Source: Methylobacterium ajmalii (GTDB lineage: Bacteria > Pseudomonadota > Alphaproteobacteria > Rhizobiales > Beijerinckiaceae). From it: a stretch of 62,085 nt of DNA. Shown here in pieces: positions 27,695 through 35,610 of the stretch (within the stretch, counting starts at the first letter, position 1; each line of letters opens with the position of its first letter). The stretch lies in contig NZ_JACWCT010000098.1 of the NCBI RefSeq assembly GCF_016613415.1, positions 1 to 62,085 of the forward strand, read 5' to 3'. The notes beneath the pieces were generated by a model. The model ran no database searches and was not told the DNA's origin. It saw only the letters and a list, made by a program, of their open reading frames with translations. The position numbers were made by a program, and so were the translations under genes.

Positions 27695-27973
27695 TCATTT
27701 GAGGTAGGTCCGCACCACCTCGATCAGCTCGGCCGCGCCCCGGGCGCGCTCGGCGTCCGGCTCGGCGTCCGGGTTCACGACGTGGTGGCGGATGTGGTCT
27801 TCCATCAGCTCGGCGGTCAGACCGTTGATGGCCCCGCGCACCGAGGCGACCAGCATCAGCACGTCGGCGCAGCCGTGCTCGGCCTCCAGGGCCCGCTCGA
27901 CGGCCTCCGCCTGACCCTTGATCCGGCGCACCCGCGCCAGCAGCTTGGTCCTGTCCTTGATCGTGTGGGCCAT
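27695..27973 (-). CDS. RcnR/DmeR-type nickel-cobalt repressor
   Basis: 92 aa, DUF156 fold. The four ligands of RcnR-type sensors are exactly in place: H3 (MAHT), C35 (HGCADV), H60 and H64 (EDHIRHH). This H-C-H-H set binds Ni(II)/Co(II) and separates the protein from Cu(I)-sensing CsoR and formaldehyde-sensing FrmR. A G6-containing dyad lies 27-43 bases upstream of its start. The usual target, a Ni/Co exporter such as rcnA or dmeF, is not directly adjacent; the nearest candidates are the CDF genes 1.2-3 kb downstream. Confidence 0.85.
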   Translation of the reverse strand: MAHTIKDRTKLLARVRRIKGQAEAVERALEAEHGCADVLMLVASVRGAINGLTAELMEDHIRHHVVNPDAEPDAERARGAAELIEVVRTYLK

Positions 27974-27999
27974 GAATGGCGTCCTCGTCCTCGCAATAC

Positions 28000-28016
28000 A
28001 TAGGGGGGTATCCTAT
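28000..28016. promoter_or_regulatory. RcnR-type G-tract operator
   Basis: ATAGGGGGGTATCCTAT: a run of six G flanked by ATA/TAT, and outer ATAGG/CCTAT arms. G-tract dyads of this kind are bound by RcnR/FrmR-family repressors. It lies between the divergent repressor gene and the DUF1289/ynfA side, so it could control both. Confidence 0.55.
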
Positions 28017-28060
28017 CTATGTCCAGCGGCCGATGCGTCGCGTGGCGGGGAGGCCCTAGC

Positions 28061-28744
28061 ATGAGGAAGGACGACCCCTGCACCGGGGTTTGCCAGTGGG
28101 ACGGGCGTACCGGCTGGTGCCTCGGCTGCGGCCGCACGGTCCCGGAGATCCGCGCATGGCGGAAGATGACGCCCTATCGGAAGACTGCCCTCGCGCGCGA
28201 GCTCCCGCGTCGGGTACGCCAAATTGCGGTCACGCACGCCGAGGCCGATCCGGCGAAAGACCGGGCCGATGCGCGATGGCCAGTACCGGCGACGCCTGCC
28301 GCTGTCACCGTTTGGCGGCGCGTACGGGCCATGCGCACAAGCACCCAGGTTCACCTATCCCGCCTTTGCAGCGGCCGCCCTGGCCAAGATCGCCGGCTGC
28401 TTCGCCTCCTGGGCGTGGCTGCGCCTCGACAAGTCCCCATGGTGGCTCATTCCGGGCATGGCCTCGCTCGCGCTGTTCGCCTACCTGCTGACCTTCGTGG
28501 AGACCGAGGCGGCGGGGCGCGCCTACGCGGCCTACGGCGGCATCTAAATCGTCGCCGCCATCCTCTGGCTATGGGGCTTCGAGGGCCACCGACCCGACCG
28601 ATGGGACTTCATCGGCGGTTTGGTGTGCCTGGTGGGAAGCTGCCTAATCCTGTTCGCGCCCCGGGGAGCCTAGGCGGCCCACCAGGGCAAGCCGTCAATG
28701 GCTGTCGTCGACGCAAAGGCCGTGGTCCGAGAGCACTTCGATGA
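28061..28744 (+). CDS. DUF1289 cysteine-motif protein with doubtful C-terminus
   Basis: The ATG at 28061 gives [20 protein letters not shown] followed by [12 protein letters not shown], the DUF1289 signature (PCxGxC...GxCxGCGRTxxEIxxW) that probably binds a metal or Fe-S centre through four Cys. The conserved part ends near residue 55 (about 28225). The frame stays open to 28744, but from about 28331 it runs through ynfA in the wrong frame, so the natural stop has probably been lost by the same lesion that damaged ynfA. The true protein is likely 60-90 aa. Confidence 0.5.
   Translation: MRKDDPCTGVCQWDGRTGWCLGCGRTVPEIRAWRKMTPYRKTALARELPRRVRQIAVTHAEADPAKDRADARWPVPATPAAVTVWRRVRAMRTSTQVHLSRLCSGRPGQDRRLLRLLGVAAPRQVPMVAHSGHGLARAVRLPADLRGDRGGGARLRGLRRHLNRRRHPLAMGLRGPPTRPMGLHRRFGVPGGKLPNPVRAPGSLGGPPGQAVNGCRRRKGRGPRALR
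28331..28673 (+). pseudogene. ynfA: YnfA-family (UPF0060) small membrane protein, broken
   Basis: The conserved protein is visible in one frame from [21 protein letters not shown] through [21 protein letters not shown] at 28545-28547 then stands where the family has Tyr (GGIY). Behind the stop the same frame continues with [20 protein letters not shown] and ends LILFAPRGA at TAG 28671-28673. The only plausible ATG (28331, MRTSTQ) is one frame away, so there is also a 1-base shift near codon 6. YnfA proteins have four helices and resemble small multidrug-resistance transporters; this copy would be cut after helix 2. Two independent lesions make it a pseudogene unless the sequence is wrong. Confidence 0.75.
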
Positions 28745-29114
28745 CCCGACACTCGCCGACGCGCCCATGGCCGCATTCCCCGATCATGCGCGACAGTTCG
28801 GTCTTCAGCGCGGTGAGCCGCGCGATCCGGCGCTCGACCCCGACGAGGTGGCGCCGGGCGATCCCATCCACCTCGGCACACGGGCGGTCAGGCTGCGCGA
28901 CGAGCGCCAACAACTCCCGTATGGCCTCTATCCCGAATCCAAGCTCGCGTGCGTGCCGGATGAAGGCCAGCCGCTCGACGTCCGCCTGCCCGTAGCGGCG
29001 GCGGCCGCCCTCCGTCCGCGGCGCCGGCGGCAGCAAACCCACCTGCTCGTAGTAGCGCACGGTCGGGACCAGCACGCCGGCTCGCCGCGACAGCTCGCCT
29101 ATCGGGAAATCCAT
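28695..29114 (-). CDS. ZntR/CadR-like MerR-family metal sensor
   Basis: 139 aa from the ATG at 29114 (MDFPIGELSRR); the frame is open upstream but lacks a ribosome site. DNA-binding helix-turn-helix at 4-25, dimerisation helix, then a metal loop. Cysteines at C79, C114 and C122 with H116 (ECGHGRVGEC) match the ZntR/CadR spacing, and the C-terminus adds H131, C134 and H139. It should activate efflux on Zn, Cd or Pb. It is divergent from a CDF transporter and a perfect 7-bp dyad lies between them, which fits classical MerR control. Confidence 0.82.
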   Translation of the reverse strand: MDFPIGELSRRAGVLVPTVRYYEQVGLLPPAPRTEGGRRRYGQADVERLAFIRHARELGFGIEAIRELLALVAQPDRPCAEVDGIARRHLVGVERRIARLTALKTELSRMIGECGHGRVGECRVIEVLSDHGLCVDDSH

Positions 29115-29127
29115 TCTCGGCCTTGCT

Positions 29128-29144
29128 CCTCTAGCCGCTAGAGG
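29128..29144. promoter_or_regulatory. MerR-type operator CCTCTAG-CCG-CTAGAGG
   Basis: Perfect 7-bp inverted repeat with a 3-base centre, in the 66-base gap between the merR-like gene (-) and the CDF gene (+). A TTGCTC at 29124-29129 could be the -35 box of the plus-strand promoter, which places the dyad between -35 and -10 as expected for MerR activation. The CTCTAG/CTAGAG core is usual for Zn/Cd/Pb sensors. Confidence 0.7.
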
Positions 29145-29180
29145 AAGTAGGAGCTTCCGATGTTTCCGGAAGGAGGGACC

Positions 29181-29930
29181 ATGGCCGACTACTGCTGCGG
29201 CACGGGCCACAACCACAAGGCGCACGAGGCACCCCACTCACCGGACGTGGAACCGGCCCGGTCCGACGCCAACGGCGACGCCGGAGGCACCTGCGCCTGC
29301 TCGGGCGGCGTGCCGGTCTTCGACGGGGTCGACCTGCGCTACAAGCGCGTGCTGTGGACGGTCATCGCCGTCAACGGCGCCATGTTCCTGACCGAGATGG
29401 CCGCCGGGCACCTCGCCGGCTCGCAGGCGCTACAGGCCGACGCCCTCGACTTCCTGGGCGACACGGTCACCTACGGCCTGAGCCTCGCGGTCATCGGAGC
29501 GTCCCTCAGGGCTCGGGCCACGGCGGCGCTCGCCAAGGGGCTGTCCCTAAGCGTGATGACGGTCTGGGTCTTCGGCTCGACTGCCTACCACGTCCTGGTG
29601 CTTGGGGTGCCCAAGGCCGAGGTCATGGGCGTCATCGGGCTGATGGCCCTGGCAGCCAACCTCGGCTCGGTACTGCTGCTGCGCCCCTACAAGGACGGCG
29701 ACGCCAACGTGCGCTCGGTCTGGCTGTGCTCGCGCAACGACGCCATCGGCAACGTCGTGGTGATGGTGGCCGCGCTCGGTGTCTGGGGGTCCGCGTCGGC
29801 TTGGCCCGACCTCGCCGTCGCGGCGGTGATGGCCGGCATCTTCCTGACCTCGTCGGTGCAGATCCTGCGGCAGGCCTGGGCGGAGTATCGCGAAGGCGCC
29901 GTCACGACGCGAACCGCGGCGTCCGGATAA
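29181..29930 (+). CDS. cation diffusion facilitator-like transporter with Cys/His N-terminus
   Basis: 249 aa. The ATG at 29181 has AGGAGGG just upstream; an earlier in-frame ATG (29160) is not supported. N-terminal metal-binding stretch MADYCCGTGHNHKAHE plus CACSGG. About six helices. The CDF metal-site helices are altered: helix 2 has DALDFLGD (Asp-x3/4-Asp) instead of HxxxD, and helix 5 has SRNDAIGN. This Asp/Asn variant group is often found under MerR control in alphaproteobacteria. Expected role: export of divalent metal in exchange for protons. Regulated by the divergent ZntR-like protein through the 29128 dyad. Confidence 0.75.
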   Translation: MADYCCGTGHNHKAHEAPHSPDVEPARSDANGDAGGTCACSGGVPVFDGVDLRYKRVLWTVIAVNGAMFLTEMAAGHLAGSQALQADALDFLGDTVTYGLSLAVIGASLRARATAALAKGLSLSVMTVWVFGSTAYHVLVLGVPKAEVMGVIGLMALAANLGSVLLLRPYKDGDANVRSVWLCSRNDAIGNVVVMVAALGVWGSASAWPDLAVAAVMAGIFLTSSVQILRQAWAEYREGAVTTRTAASG

Positions 29931-29977
29931 GGTGCGCACCCATCCGCGGACAGACCAAGACGGATACAGGGACGACC

Positions 29978-30963
29978 ATGACATCGCACGACGCACGCGC
30001 AGGACATGACCACGGATCGCATGACCACGACGGCGAGGCGGGTCACGACCATGCCGGGCATTCCCATGGGCCAGGGCACAGCCATGCCCCCGCAAGCTTC
30101 GGGAAGGCATTCGCCATCGGCATCGCGCTCAACGTCGGCTTCGTGGCCGTCGAGGCGACCTACGGGTCCTGGCGAACTCGGTGGCCCTGCTCGCCGATGC
30201 CGGCCACAACCTCTCGGACGTGCTCGGCCTCATCGTGGCCTGGATCGCGACGGTGCTGGCCAGGCGCGCCCCGAGCGCGCGGTTTACCTATGGGATGAAG
30301 GGCTCGTCGATCCTGGCGGCCCTTTTCAACGCCGTGTTCCTGCTGGTCGCCGTCGGCGCCATCGCGTGGGAGGCGATCCAGAGGTTCGGCGAGCCCGTCC
30401 CGGTCGCAGGCAAGACCGTGATGGTCGTAGCCGCAATCGGCATCCTGGTGAACGGCATCACCGCGTGGCTGTTCGCCTCCGGGGCCAAGGGCGACATCAA
30501 CATCCGCGGGGCGTTCCTGCACATGGCGGCCGACGCCGCCGTCTCGGCCGGGGTGGTCATCGCCGGCCTCGTCATCCTCTACACCGGATGGACGTGGCTC
30601 GATCCGGTGGTGAGCCTCGCCATCGTGGCCGTCATCGTCTGGGGCACGTGGGGACTCCTTCGCGACAGTCTTACGCTGTCCCTCGCCGCCGTCCCGCCGG
30701 GCATCGACCCGGTCGCCGTCCGCCGCCACCTCGAAGGGCTGCCCGGCGTCGCGGCCCTGCACGACCTGCACATCTGGGCGATGAGCACCACGGAGACCTG
30801 CCTCACGGCGCACCTCCTTATGCCCGGCGGCCGTCCCGACGACGCCTTCCTGATGGCGGCGGCCACCGGCATCAGGGAGCGGTTCGGCATCGGCCACACG
30901 ACCCTCCAGGTGGAGACGAGCGAGGCCACCGCCTGCGCCCTGGCTCCGGACCACGTGGTCTGA
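29978..30963 (+). pseudogene. His-rich CDF (CzcD/DmeF-like) gene with a one-base frameshift
   Basis: The start ATG at 29978 gives a His-rich N-terminus (GHDHGSHDHDGEAGHDHAGHSHGPGHSH), then helix 1 (AIGIALNVGFVAVEATYG). At the GGG run 30164-30166 the frame shifts by one missing base. The continuation LANSVALLADAGHNLSDVLGLI (HxxxD site) follows in the next frame to 30963, with a second HxxxD site in HMAADAAVSAGVV and a C-terminal domain (VRRHLEGLPGVAALHDLHIWAM). Restoring one G gives a complete transporter of about 328 aa. It may be a genuine mutation or a homopolymer sequencing error. The downstream part alone could start at GTG 30181 but would lack helix 1. Confidence 0.75.
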
Positions 30964-30970
30964 GCGCGGC

Positions 30971-31657
30971 ATGCAAGCCTGGTCCTATACCCTGATCCCC
31001 GCCGCGGCCGCCGTCGTCGGCGCGGCGGCGGCGGTCAACCTGCGGCCGGGCCCCGTCCTGGTCAGCGCCATCCAGCACTTCGCCGCGGGCGTCGTCTTCG
31101 CGGCGGCCGCGGGCGAGATCCTGCCAGACCTCAAGCATGCCGGATCGCCCTGGGCCATGCTGGCCGGGGGCGCGCTCGGCGTCGCCGCGATGCTCCTCGT
31201 CCGCATCCTGGAGAAGCGGGTGAAGGGGCCGGCCGGGCTGATGTCGGTCACCGGCATCGACATCCTGGTGGACGGCCTCGTCCTCGGCATCGCCTTCGCG
31301 GCCGGGGCGAAGGCCGGCATCCTGCTCACCGTCGCGCTGACCATCGAGGTGCTGTTCCTGGGACTGACCGTGGCGAACGAGCTCGGCGAGGGCGGCGCGT
31401 CGAAGGGCAAGGTGGTCGGCCTGACGGCCGCCCTCGTGCTGCTGCTCCCGCTCGGAGCCCTGCTCGGCGGGCCCGTCGGCTCGCTGCCCGCCGCCGTCCA
31501 GGCCGGCTTCCTCTCCTTCGGCCTGATCGCCTTGCTGTACCTCGTGACCGAGGAACTCCTCGTCGAGGCGCACGAGACCGAGGACCGCCCCTGGGTGACG
31601 GCGATGTTCTTCGCGGGCTTCCTGCTGCTGCTCCTGCTCGACGGGATGATCGGCTAG
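30971..31657 (+). CDS. ZIP-family metal transporter, variant metal site
   Basis: 228 aa, about seven to eight helices, starting 7 bases after the CDF gene. The overall ZIP layout is visible (IQHFAAGVVFAAAAGEILPDL in helix 2, amphipathic helices 4 and 5). The usual helix 4 HNxPEG reads GIDILVDGL (D97-x3-D101-G102) and helix 5, usually HxxPEG, reads LTIEVLFLGL with only E126. The loss of His suggests a changed metal or transport direction. Context with a CDF exporter and a two-component system suggests divalent-metal homeostasis. Confidence 0.65.
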   Translation: MQAWSYTLIPAAAAVVGAAAAVNLRPGPVLVSAIQHFAAGVVFAAAAGEILPDLKHAGSPWAMLAGGALGVAAMLLVRILEKRVKGPAGLMSVTGIDILVDGLVLGIAFAAGAKAGILLTVALTIEVLFLGLTVANELGEGGASKGKVVGLTAALVLLLPLGALLGGPVGSLPAAVQAGFLSFGLIALLYLVTEELLVEAHETEDRPWVTAMFFAGFLLLLLLDGMIG

Positions 31658-31669
31658 GCTGGATCCGGA

Positions 31670-32416
31670 ATGCTTGCCGCGGGCGAAACCAGGTCTCTCC
31701 CGGACGAGGCCCACATCCTGCTCGTCGAGGACGACGACGGCATGCGCGTGCTCGTCGGCCGCATCCTGCGGGAGAGCGGCTTCCGGGGCACGGGCTGCCG
31801 CGGCGGCGCCGAGATGTGGTCGCTCCTGCCCGACACGCCGGTTGACCTCGTCCTCCTCGACGTCATGCTGCCGGGCGCGTCCGGGTTCGCCCTGCTCAGG
31901 GCCCTGCGGGCGAAGGGCACCGTCCCGGTCATCATGCTGAGCGCCCGCAACGAGGAGGCGGACCGGGTGCTCGGCCTGGAACTGGGCGCCGACGACTACG
32001 TCGCCAAGCCGTTCGGGCGCCCGGAACTCCTCGCCCGGATCCGGGCGGTGCTCCGCCGGTCGGCCCTCGCGCCGGTGCCGAGCGCGGCGTCGCGGCCGGA
32101 ATCCCTCGCCTTCGCCGGCTGGCGGCTCGACCTGCGCAGCCGCGCTCTGACCGATCCCGAAGGCGCCGCCGTCGACCTGTCGGGCGCCGAGCACGACCTG
32201 CTGCTGGTGTTCCTGGAACACCCGGGCCGGGTGCTCGGCCGCGAGCAGATCCTGGAGATGGGCCGCGGGCGGCTCGCCGCGCCGTCGGACCGCAGCGTCG
32301 ACACGCTGGTCAGCCGGCTGCGGCGCAAGCTCGAACCGCCCGCGGGGACGGCCCCCGTCATCAAGACGGTGCGGGGCACCGGCTACATGCTGGCCGCCAA
32401 GGTCGAGCGGACATGA
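31670..32416 (+). CDS. OmpR-family response regulator
   Basis: 248 aa. Receiver domain with acidic pocket (LLVEDDDGM), phospho-acceptor Asp in DLVLLDVMLPG (near 60), Thr/Ser in VIMLSARN and Lys in YVAKPFGRPE; then a winged-helix DNA-binding domain (SGAEHDLLLVFLEHPGRVLGREQILE ... VDTLVSRLRRKLE ... GTGYML). Overlaps the sensor kinase gene by ATGA. Located between metal transporters and the czc genes, so likely a metal or envelope-stress regulator. Confidence 0.9.
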   Translation: MLAAGETRSLPDEAHILLVEDDDGMRVLVGRILRESGFRGTGCRGGAEMWSLLPDTPVDLVLLDVMLPGASGFALLRALRAKGTVPVIMLSARNEEADRVLGLELGADDYVAKPFGRPELLARIRAVLRRSALAPVPSAASRPESLAFAGWRLDLRSRALTDPEGAAVDLSGAEHDLLLVFLEHPGRVLGREQILEMGRGRLAAPSDRSVDTLVSRLRRKLEPPAGTAPVIKTVRGTGYMLAAKVERT

Positions 32417-33747
32417 GGGGCGTCCTCGGGCTCGCCAGCAGCCTGGAGGGACGCACCGTCGTCGTCCTGCTCCTGGCCGTGCTCCTCGTCCATGGCGGCG
32501 CGCTGGCGATCTACCGCCTCTCGGCGGCGGCCGCCGCCGACGAGGCCTTCGCCACCGAGGTCGCCCGCCAACTCGTCATCGCGCGCGAGGCCGTGTCGCG
32601 GCGCCCGCCGGAGGAGCGGGCCGACGAGGCCGAGGCCCTCTCGTCGAACCATTTCGAGATCGGCTGGGACGCCCCGGCGCCGGCTCGCCCCCCGGGGGCG
32701 ACCGATCCCGCGCTCCGGGACCTGCGCGACCGCCTCCTCGCCCTCGAACCGGTCCTCGGGGCGGGGCTCGTCCTGAACCTGGAGGCGCCGGACGAGCCGC
32801 TCCACCGGCAGGACCTGCGCGGGATCATCCCCCTCCCGGACGGGAGCGCACTGACCTTCCGGTCCGCGCATGCCCCGAGCCTCGTCCCCGTCGCGCCCTG
32901 GGCCTCGCTCGCCACCGCCATGGCCATCCTCGTCGGGGTGGCCGCGGTCGTCCTGATGCACCGGATCGCCAGCCCCTTGCGGGAGCTGACCCGGGCCACC
33001 GGACGGATCGGGCACGGCGCCCCCGTCCGGGTTCCCGAGATCGGTCCCGACGAGACCCGAGGGATCGGCCGTGCCCTCAACGCGATGCAGGAGCGCATTC
33101 ACCGGCTGGTCGGCGAGCGAACGCAGGCGCTCGCCGCCGTGTCCCACGACCTGCGAACGCCCATCGCCCGGCTCCGCCTGCGCCTCGACCACGTCGAGGA
33201 CCCGGCCGGGCGCCGCGCCATGGCCTCCGACCTCGACGACATGCAGGCGATGGTCGACGCGACGCTGGCCTACCTGGGGGGCGACGCCGACCCGGAGCCG
33301 CGGCAGGTCACCAACGTCGCGAGCATCCTGATGGGGGTCGCCGACGCCTCCGCAGATGCCGGCCGGGCGGTCGCATACGGAGGTCCCGGCCGGGCCCTGG
33401 CGACGGTGCGCCCGGTCGCCTTCCGGCGGGCGCTGGAGAACCTCGTCGACAACGGCGTGCGCTACGGCGCGCGGGTGCGCATCGCCCTGGCGGCCGAGGA
33501 GACAGCGCTGGTCATGCGCATCGACGACGACGGGCCCGGCATCCCGGCATGCGACGTCGCCCGCGCCTTCGAGCCCTTCATCCGCCTGGAGGGGTCGCGC
33601 AACCGAAACACCGGCGGGACCGGCCTCGGCCTGACCATCGCGCGGCGGGCCGTGGAGGCGGAGGAAGGCACGCTCATCCTGGCCACGAGGCCGGAGGGCG
33701 GATTGCGGGCCGAGATCCGCGTGCCCCGGGCGGGGCGCGGCGGCTGA
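32413..33747 (+). CDS. sensor histidine kinase
   Basis: 444 aa. Two transmembrane helices (about 12-35 and 160-182) enclose a periplasmic sensor region without His or Cys enrichment. HAMP segment follows, then the H-box AVSHDLRTPIARL, N-box ENLVDNGVRYG, DDGPGIP and GGTGLGLTIARR. It phosphorylates the regulator encoded just upstream. The signal is not evident from the sequence; metal stress is suggested by neighbours. Confidence 0.9.
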   Translation: MRGVLGLASSLEGRTVVVLLLAVLLVHGGALAIYRLSAAAAADEAFATEVARQLVIAREAVSRRPPEERADEAEALSSNHFEIGWDAPAPARPPGATDPALRDLRDRLLALEPVLGAGLVLNLEAPDEPLHRQDLRGIIPLPDGSALTFRSAHAPSLVPVAPWASLATAMAILVGVAAVVLMHRIASPLRELTRATGRIGHGAPVRVPEIGPDETRGIGRALNAMQERIHRLVGERTQALAAVSHDLRTPIARLRLRLDHVEDPAGRRAMASDLDDMQAMVDATLAYLGGDADPEPRQVTNVASILMGVADASADAGRAVAYGGPGRALATVRPVAFRRALENLVDNGVRYGARVRIALAAEETALVMRIDDDGPGIPACDVARAFEPFIRLEGSRNRNTGGTGLGLTIARRAVEAEEGTLILATRPEGGLRAEIRVPRAGRGG

Positions 33748-33846
33748 CACACTTCGTCACGAACGCGGCGTCCCGGAGACAAACGGCTTGGCTATCTCGG
33801 TCTTCGAAGCGGCCGACGCGGTCGGCGCCGAACAGGAGACCGACAG

Positions 33847-34110
33847 ATGAAGCGCACGCTCGCCGCCGTCCTCGCCACCGGGATGCTGGCCGCGGCCACG
33901 GGGTCCGCCTTCGCCTTGGACGGCCACGGCAATGCCTCGAACCCCGAGCGCGCCGTCCCGAACACCGGCGGCGTGTCGGGCGGCCCGGCCCATCGCGACG
34001 ACCCACGCGTCAGCGAGGCCCGTGAGAAGCGGCCCGACGGCAAGCCGGCGCATTCGGACAACGACGGGCATGCCCACGGGCACAGCCACGACAAGCCCGG
34101 CAAGAAGTGA
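33847..34110 (+). CDS. small exported His-rich protein
   Basis: 87 aa. AGGAG upstream of the ATG. A clear signal peptide (MKRTLAAVLATGMLAAATGSAFA) is followed by a charged, unstructured mature chain that ends in DNDGHAHGHSHDKPGKK. The terminal His cluster would bind divalent metal in the periplasm. It follows the two-component genes by 100 bases and is one of three such small His-rich exported proteins here. Confidence 0.65.
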   Translation: MKRTLAAVLATGMLAAATGSAFALDGHGNASNPERAVPNTGGVSGGPAHRDDPRVSEAREKRPDGKPAHSDNDGHAHGHSHDKPGKK

Positions 34111-34147
34111 GCTCGCCGGGCAGGCCGCGGGGGCGGGAGGCGCGGAC

Positions 34148-34264
34148 ATGCGGATGCTGCCCCTGCTCGTCGTCTTCGCGCTCCTGGCCGCGGGGATCGG
34201 CTACGCGCTCGCCGAGCCTGCCCGGCACGTCGTTCACGATGCGCCGACCCCTCGCGCGTCGTGA
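34148..34264 (+). CDS. small hydrophobic-leader protein (38 aa)
   Basis: MRMLPLLVVFALLAAGIGYALAEPARHVVHD...: one signal-like hydrophobic segment and a short polar tail. It starts 37 bases after the previous stop and its 3' end overlaps the convergent gene at 34234. No family is recognised; the low coding content makes it tentative. Confidence 0.3.
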   Translation: MRMLPLLVVFALLAAGIGYALAEPARHVVHDAPTPRAS

Positions 34265-34485
34265 TGGTGATGGTGTTGCTCGAACCGGCCAGGCCCGTAA
34301 TCCTCGCGGCGCGGGTGATGGTGCCGGACCACGACGTCGTCATGGTTGCCGTAGCGGTAGACGTCGACATGGTCGTGCGGCCGCCGCTCGCCGTAGCCGT
34401 AGCCGCGCTCGTAATACTGGGCCGAGGCCGCGGCCGGGGCGAGGAGGATGGCCGCCGCCATCAAGCCTGCAAGGTGCCGTCGCAT
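34234..34485 (-). CDS. small exported His/Tyr-rich protein
   Basis: 83 aa, minus strand. AGGAG lies 6 nt before the ATG. Signal peptide MRRHLAGLMAAAILLAPAAASA, then a Tyr/Gly/Arg-rich part (YYERGYGYGERR) and His clusters (DDVVVRHHHPRRED, FEQHHHHHDARG). Probably a periplasmic metal buffer. It stands opposite to the surrounding transporter genes. Confidence 0.6.
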   Translation of the reverse strand: MRRHLAGLMAAAILLAPAAASAQYYERGYGYGERRPHDHVDVYRYGNHDDVVVRHHHPRREDYGPGRFEQHHHHHDARGVGAS

Positions 34486-34657
34486 CGCTGTCTCCTACGG
34501 GGATTCCTATTGCGGCGGTTTGCGCGGCGGCGGTTGAACAGGTCCTGAGACCGCCGTTCAGGAAGCCGTCACTCCAGGTTCGCCGACGTCCTAAAACGCG
34601 AGGGACCGGTCCGGAGGTCACCGCCCCCCGGCCCGGCCCCGTCGTGATGTCAGGCGC

Positions 34658-34888
34658 TCAGTGGCGGTGCACTTCCACGACGGTCTTGTCGTGATGGTCG
34701 TCATGGTGTTCGTGCACGACCGGCCGGTCGCGATGGTACTCCTCGACGGTGGTGTGCATATGGTCGACATCGCGGTGGTGGCCGTCGCCGTGAACCCCGA
34801 CCCCGCCGGGGCCGACGTCCACGTGCCGGGCGAGCGCACCGACCGGCGCCAGGGCGACGGCGGCAGCGGCGGCGAGCGTGATCTTCAT
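34658..34888 (-). CDS. small exported His/Asp-rich protein
   Basis: 76 aa from the ATG at 34888 (MKITLAAAAAVALAPVGALA, signal peptide) with GGAG upstream. The mature chain is nearly all His, Asp, Val and Glu (HGDGHHRDVDHMHTTVEEYH, HEHHDDHHDKTVVEVHRH). Similar in design to the proteins at 33847 and 34234 but not a close sequence copy. Likely periplasmic Zn/Co/Ni buffering near the czc genes. Confidence 0.6.
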   Translation of the reverse strand: MKITLAAAAAVALAPVGALARHVDVGPGGVGVHGDGHHRDVDHMHTTVEEYHRDRPVVHEHHDDHHDKTVVEVHRH

Positions 34889-35076
34889 CCGAGGATCTCC
34901 ATGTTTCGTGGTCGTGCCGGGAATGCGGCCTACCACGAAACCGTCCCCGGATTTTACCGCTCGGTATTCGTGTCGGCCGAGCGAGAAACGGCTTGGCCGC
35001 TTTCGCGTCGTGACCGCGGCAGACCTCGCATGGCGGCGACAAATTCTGCTCAGACCGGGGTCAAGGGGCCAGGGCG

Positions 35077-35490
35077 ATGCCTTGCCTGATCCGGGGTGAA
35101 TCGCACATAAGGCCGGAGATGGGTTCAGTTCGCGGGCATAGCCGCCGGTGGGCGGCACGGGGATGGTGGGCGTTCGCCGCACGCCTGCTCTCCCTCGCCC
35201 TCGCGCTGTCTCTCGTCGCACCCGCCGCCGGCCTCGCCGCCGACGTCGCGTACCACGATGGCGGCGGCAGGCACGTCACGGAGATCGCGAGCATTGAGGC
35301 CGCGCCCGACACCGGCGCGACCGACCCCGGCATGGCCTGCCACCTCCATTGTGGCTGCCACCAGGCGGCACCCGCCGTGGCCGACTTCTCGGAGCCGGTC
35401 TTCGGGGTCGCCCGGCTGGCCTATGCGCACCTGAGCCAGACGGTTTCCTCCGTCTCGCCGGACCGCCTGCCGAGGCCCCCCCGCGCCTGA
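35077..35490 (+). CDS. small exported protein with CHLHCGCH motif upstream of czcBA
   Basis: Up to 137 aa; the true start may be the ATG at 35118. A hydrophobic segment (LLSLALALSLVAPAAGLAA) is followed by a periplasmic chain containing CHLHCGCH (about 89-96), a compact Cys/His metal-binding motif. Small proteins of this sort commonly precede czc/cus pump genes. It sits where czcC, the outer-membrane component, would be expected, but it is not a CzcC. Confidence 0.55.
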   Translation: MPCLIRGESHIRPEMGSVRGHSRRWAARGWWAFAARLLSLALALSLVAPAAGLAADVAYHDGGGRHVTEIASIEAAPDTGATDPGMACHLHCGCHQAAPAVADFSEPVFGVARLAYAHLSQTVSSVSPDRLPRPPRA

Positions 35491-35610
35491 GGTGACGCCG
35501 CAGAGGCGCGTCCCGAACCCGGAGCCCGCGCTCCGGGCCACTCCTCACGCCACAGAAGCGGGACTGCCGCGTCCGTCCGAACGGCGCCCGATCCCGGCCG
35601 AGCAGGTCTC

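Noticed and set aside
30181..30963. Independent CDF gene starting at GTG 30181
   Set aside because: It would lack helix 1 and the His-rich N-terminus that are encoded just upstream in the adjacent frame; a one-base deletion is simpler.
35077..35490. Small protein before czcB as the outer-membrane factor CzcC
   Set aside because: Far too short (about 137 residues against over 400) and without the helical tunnel repeats.
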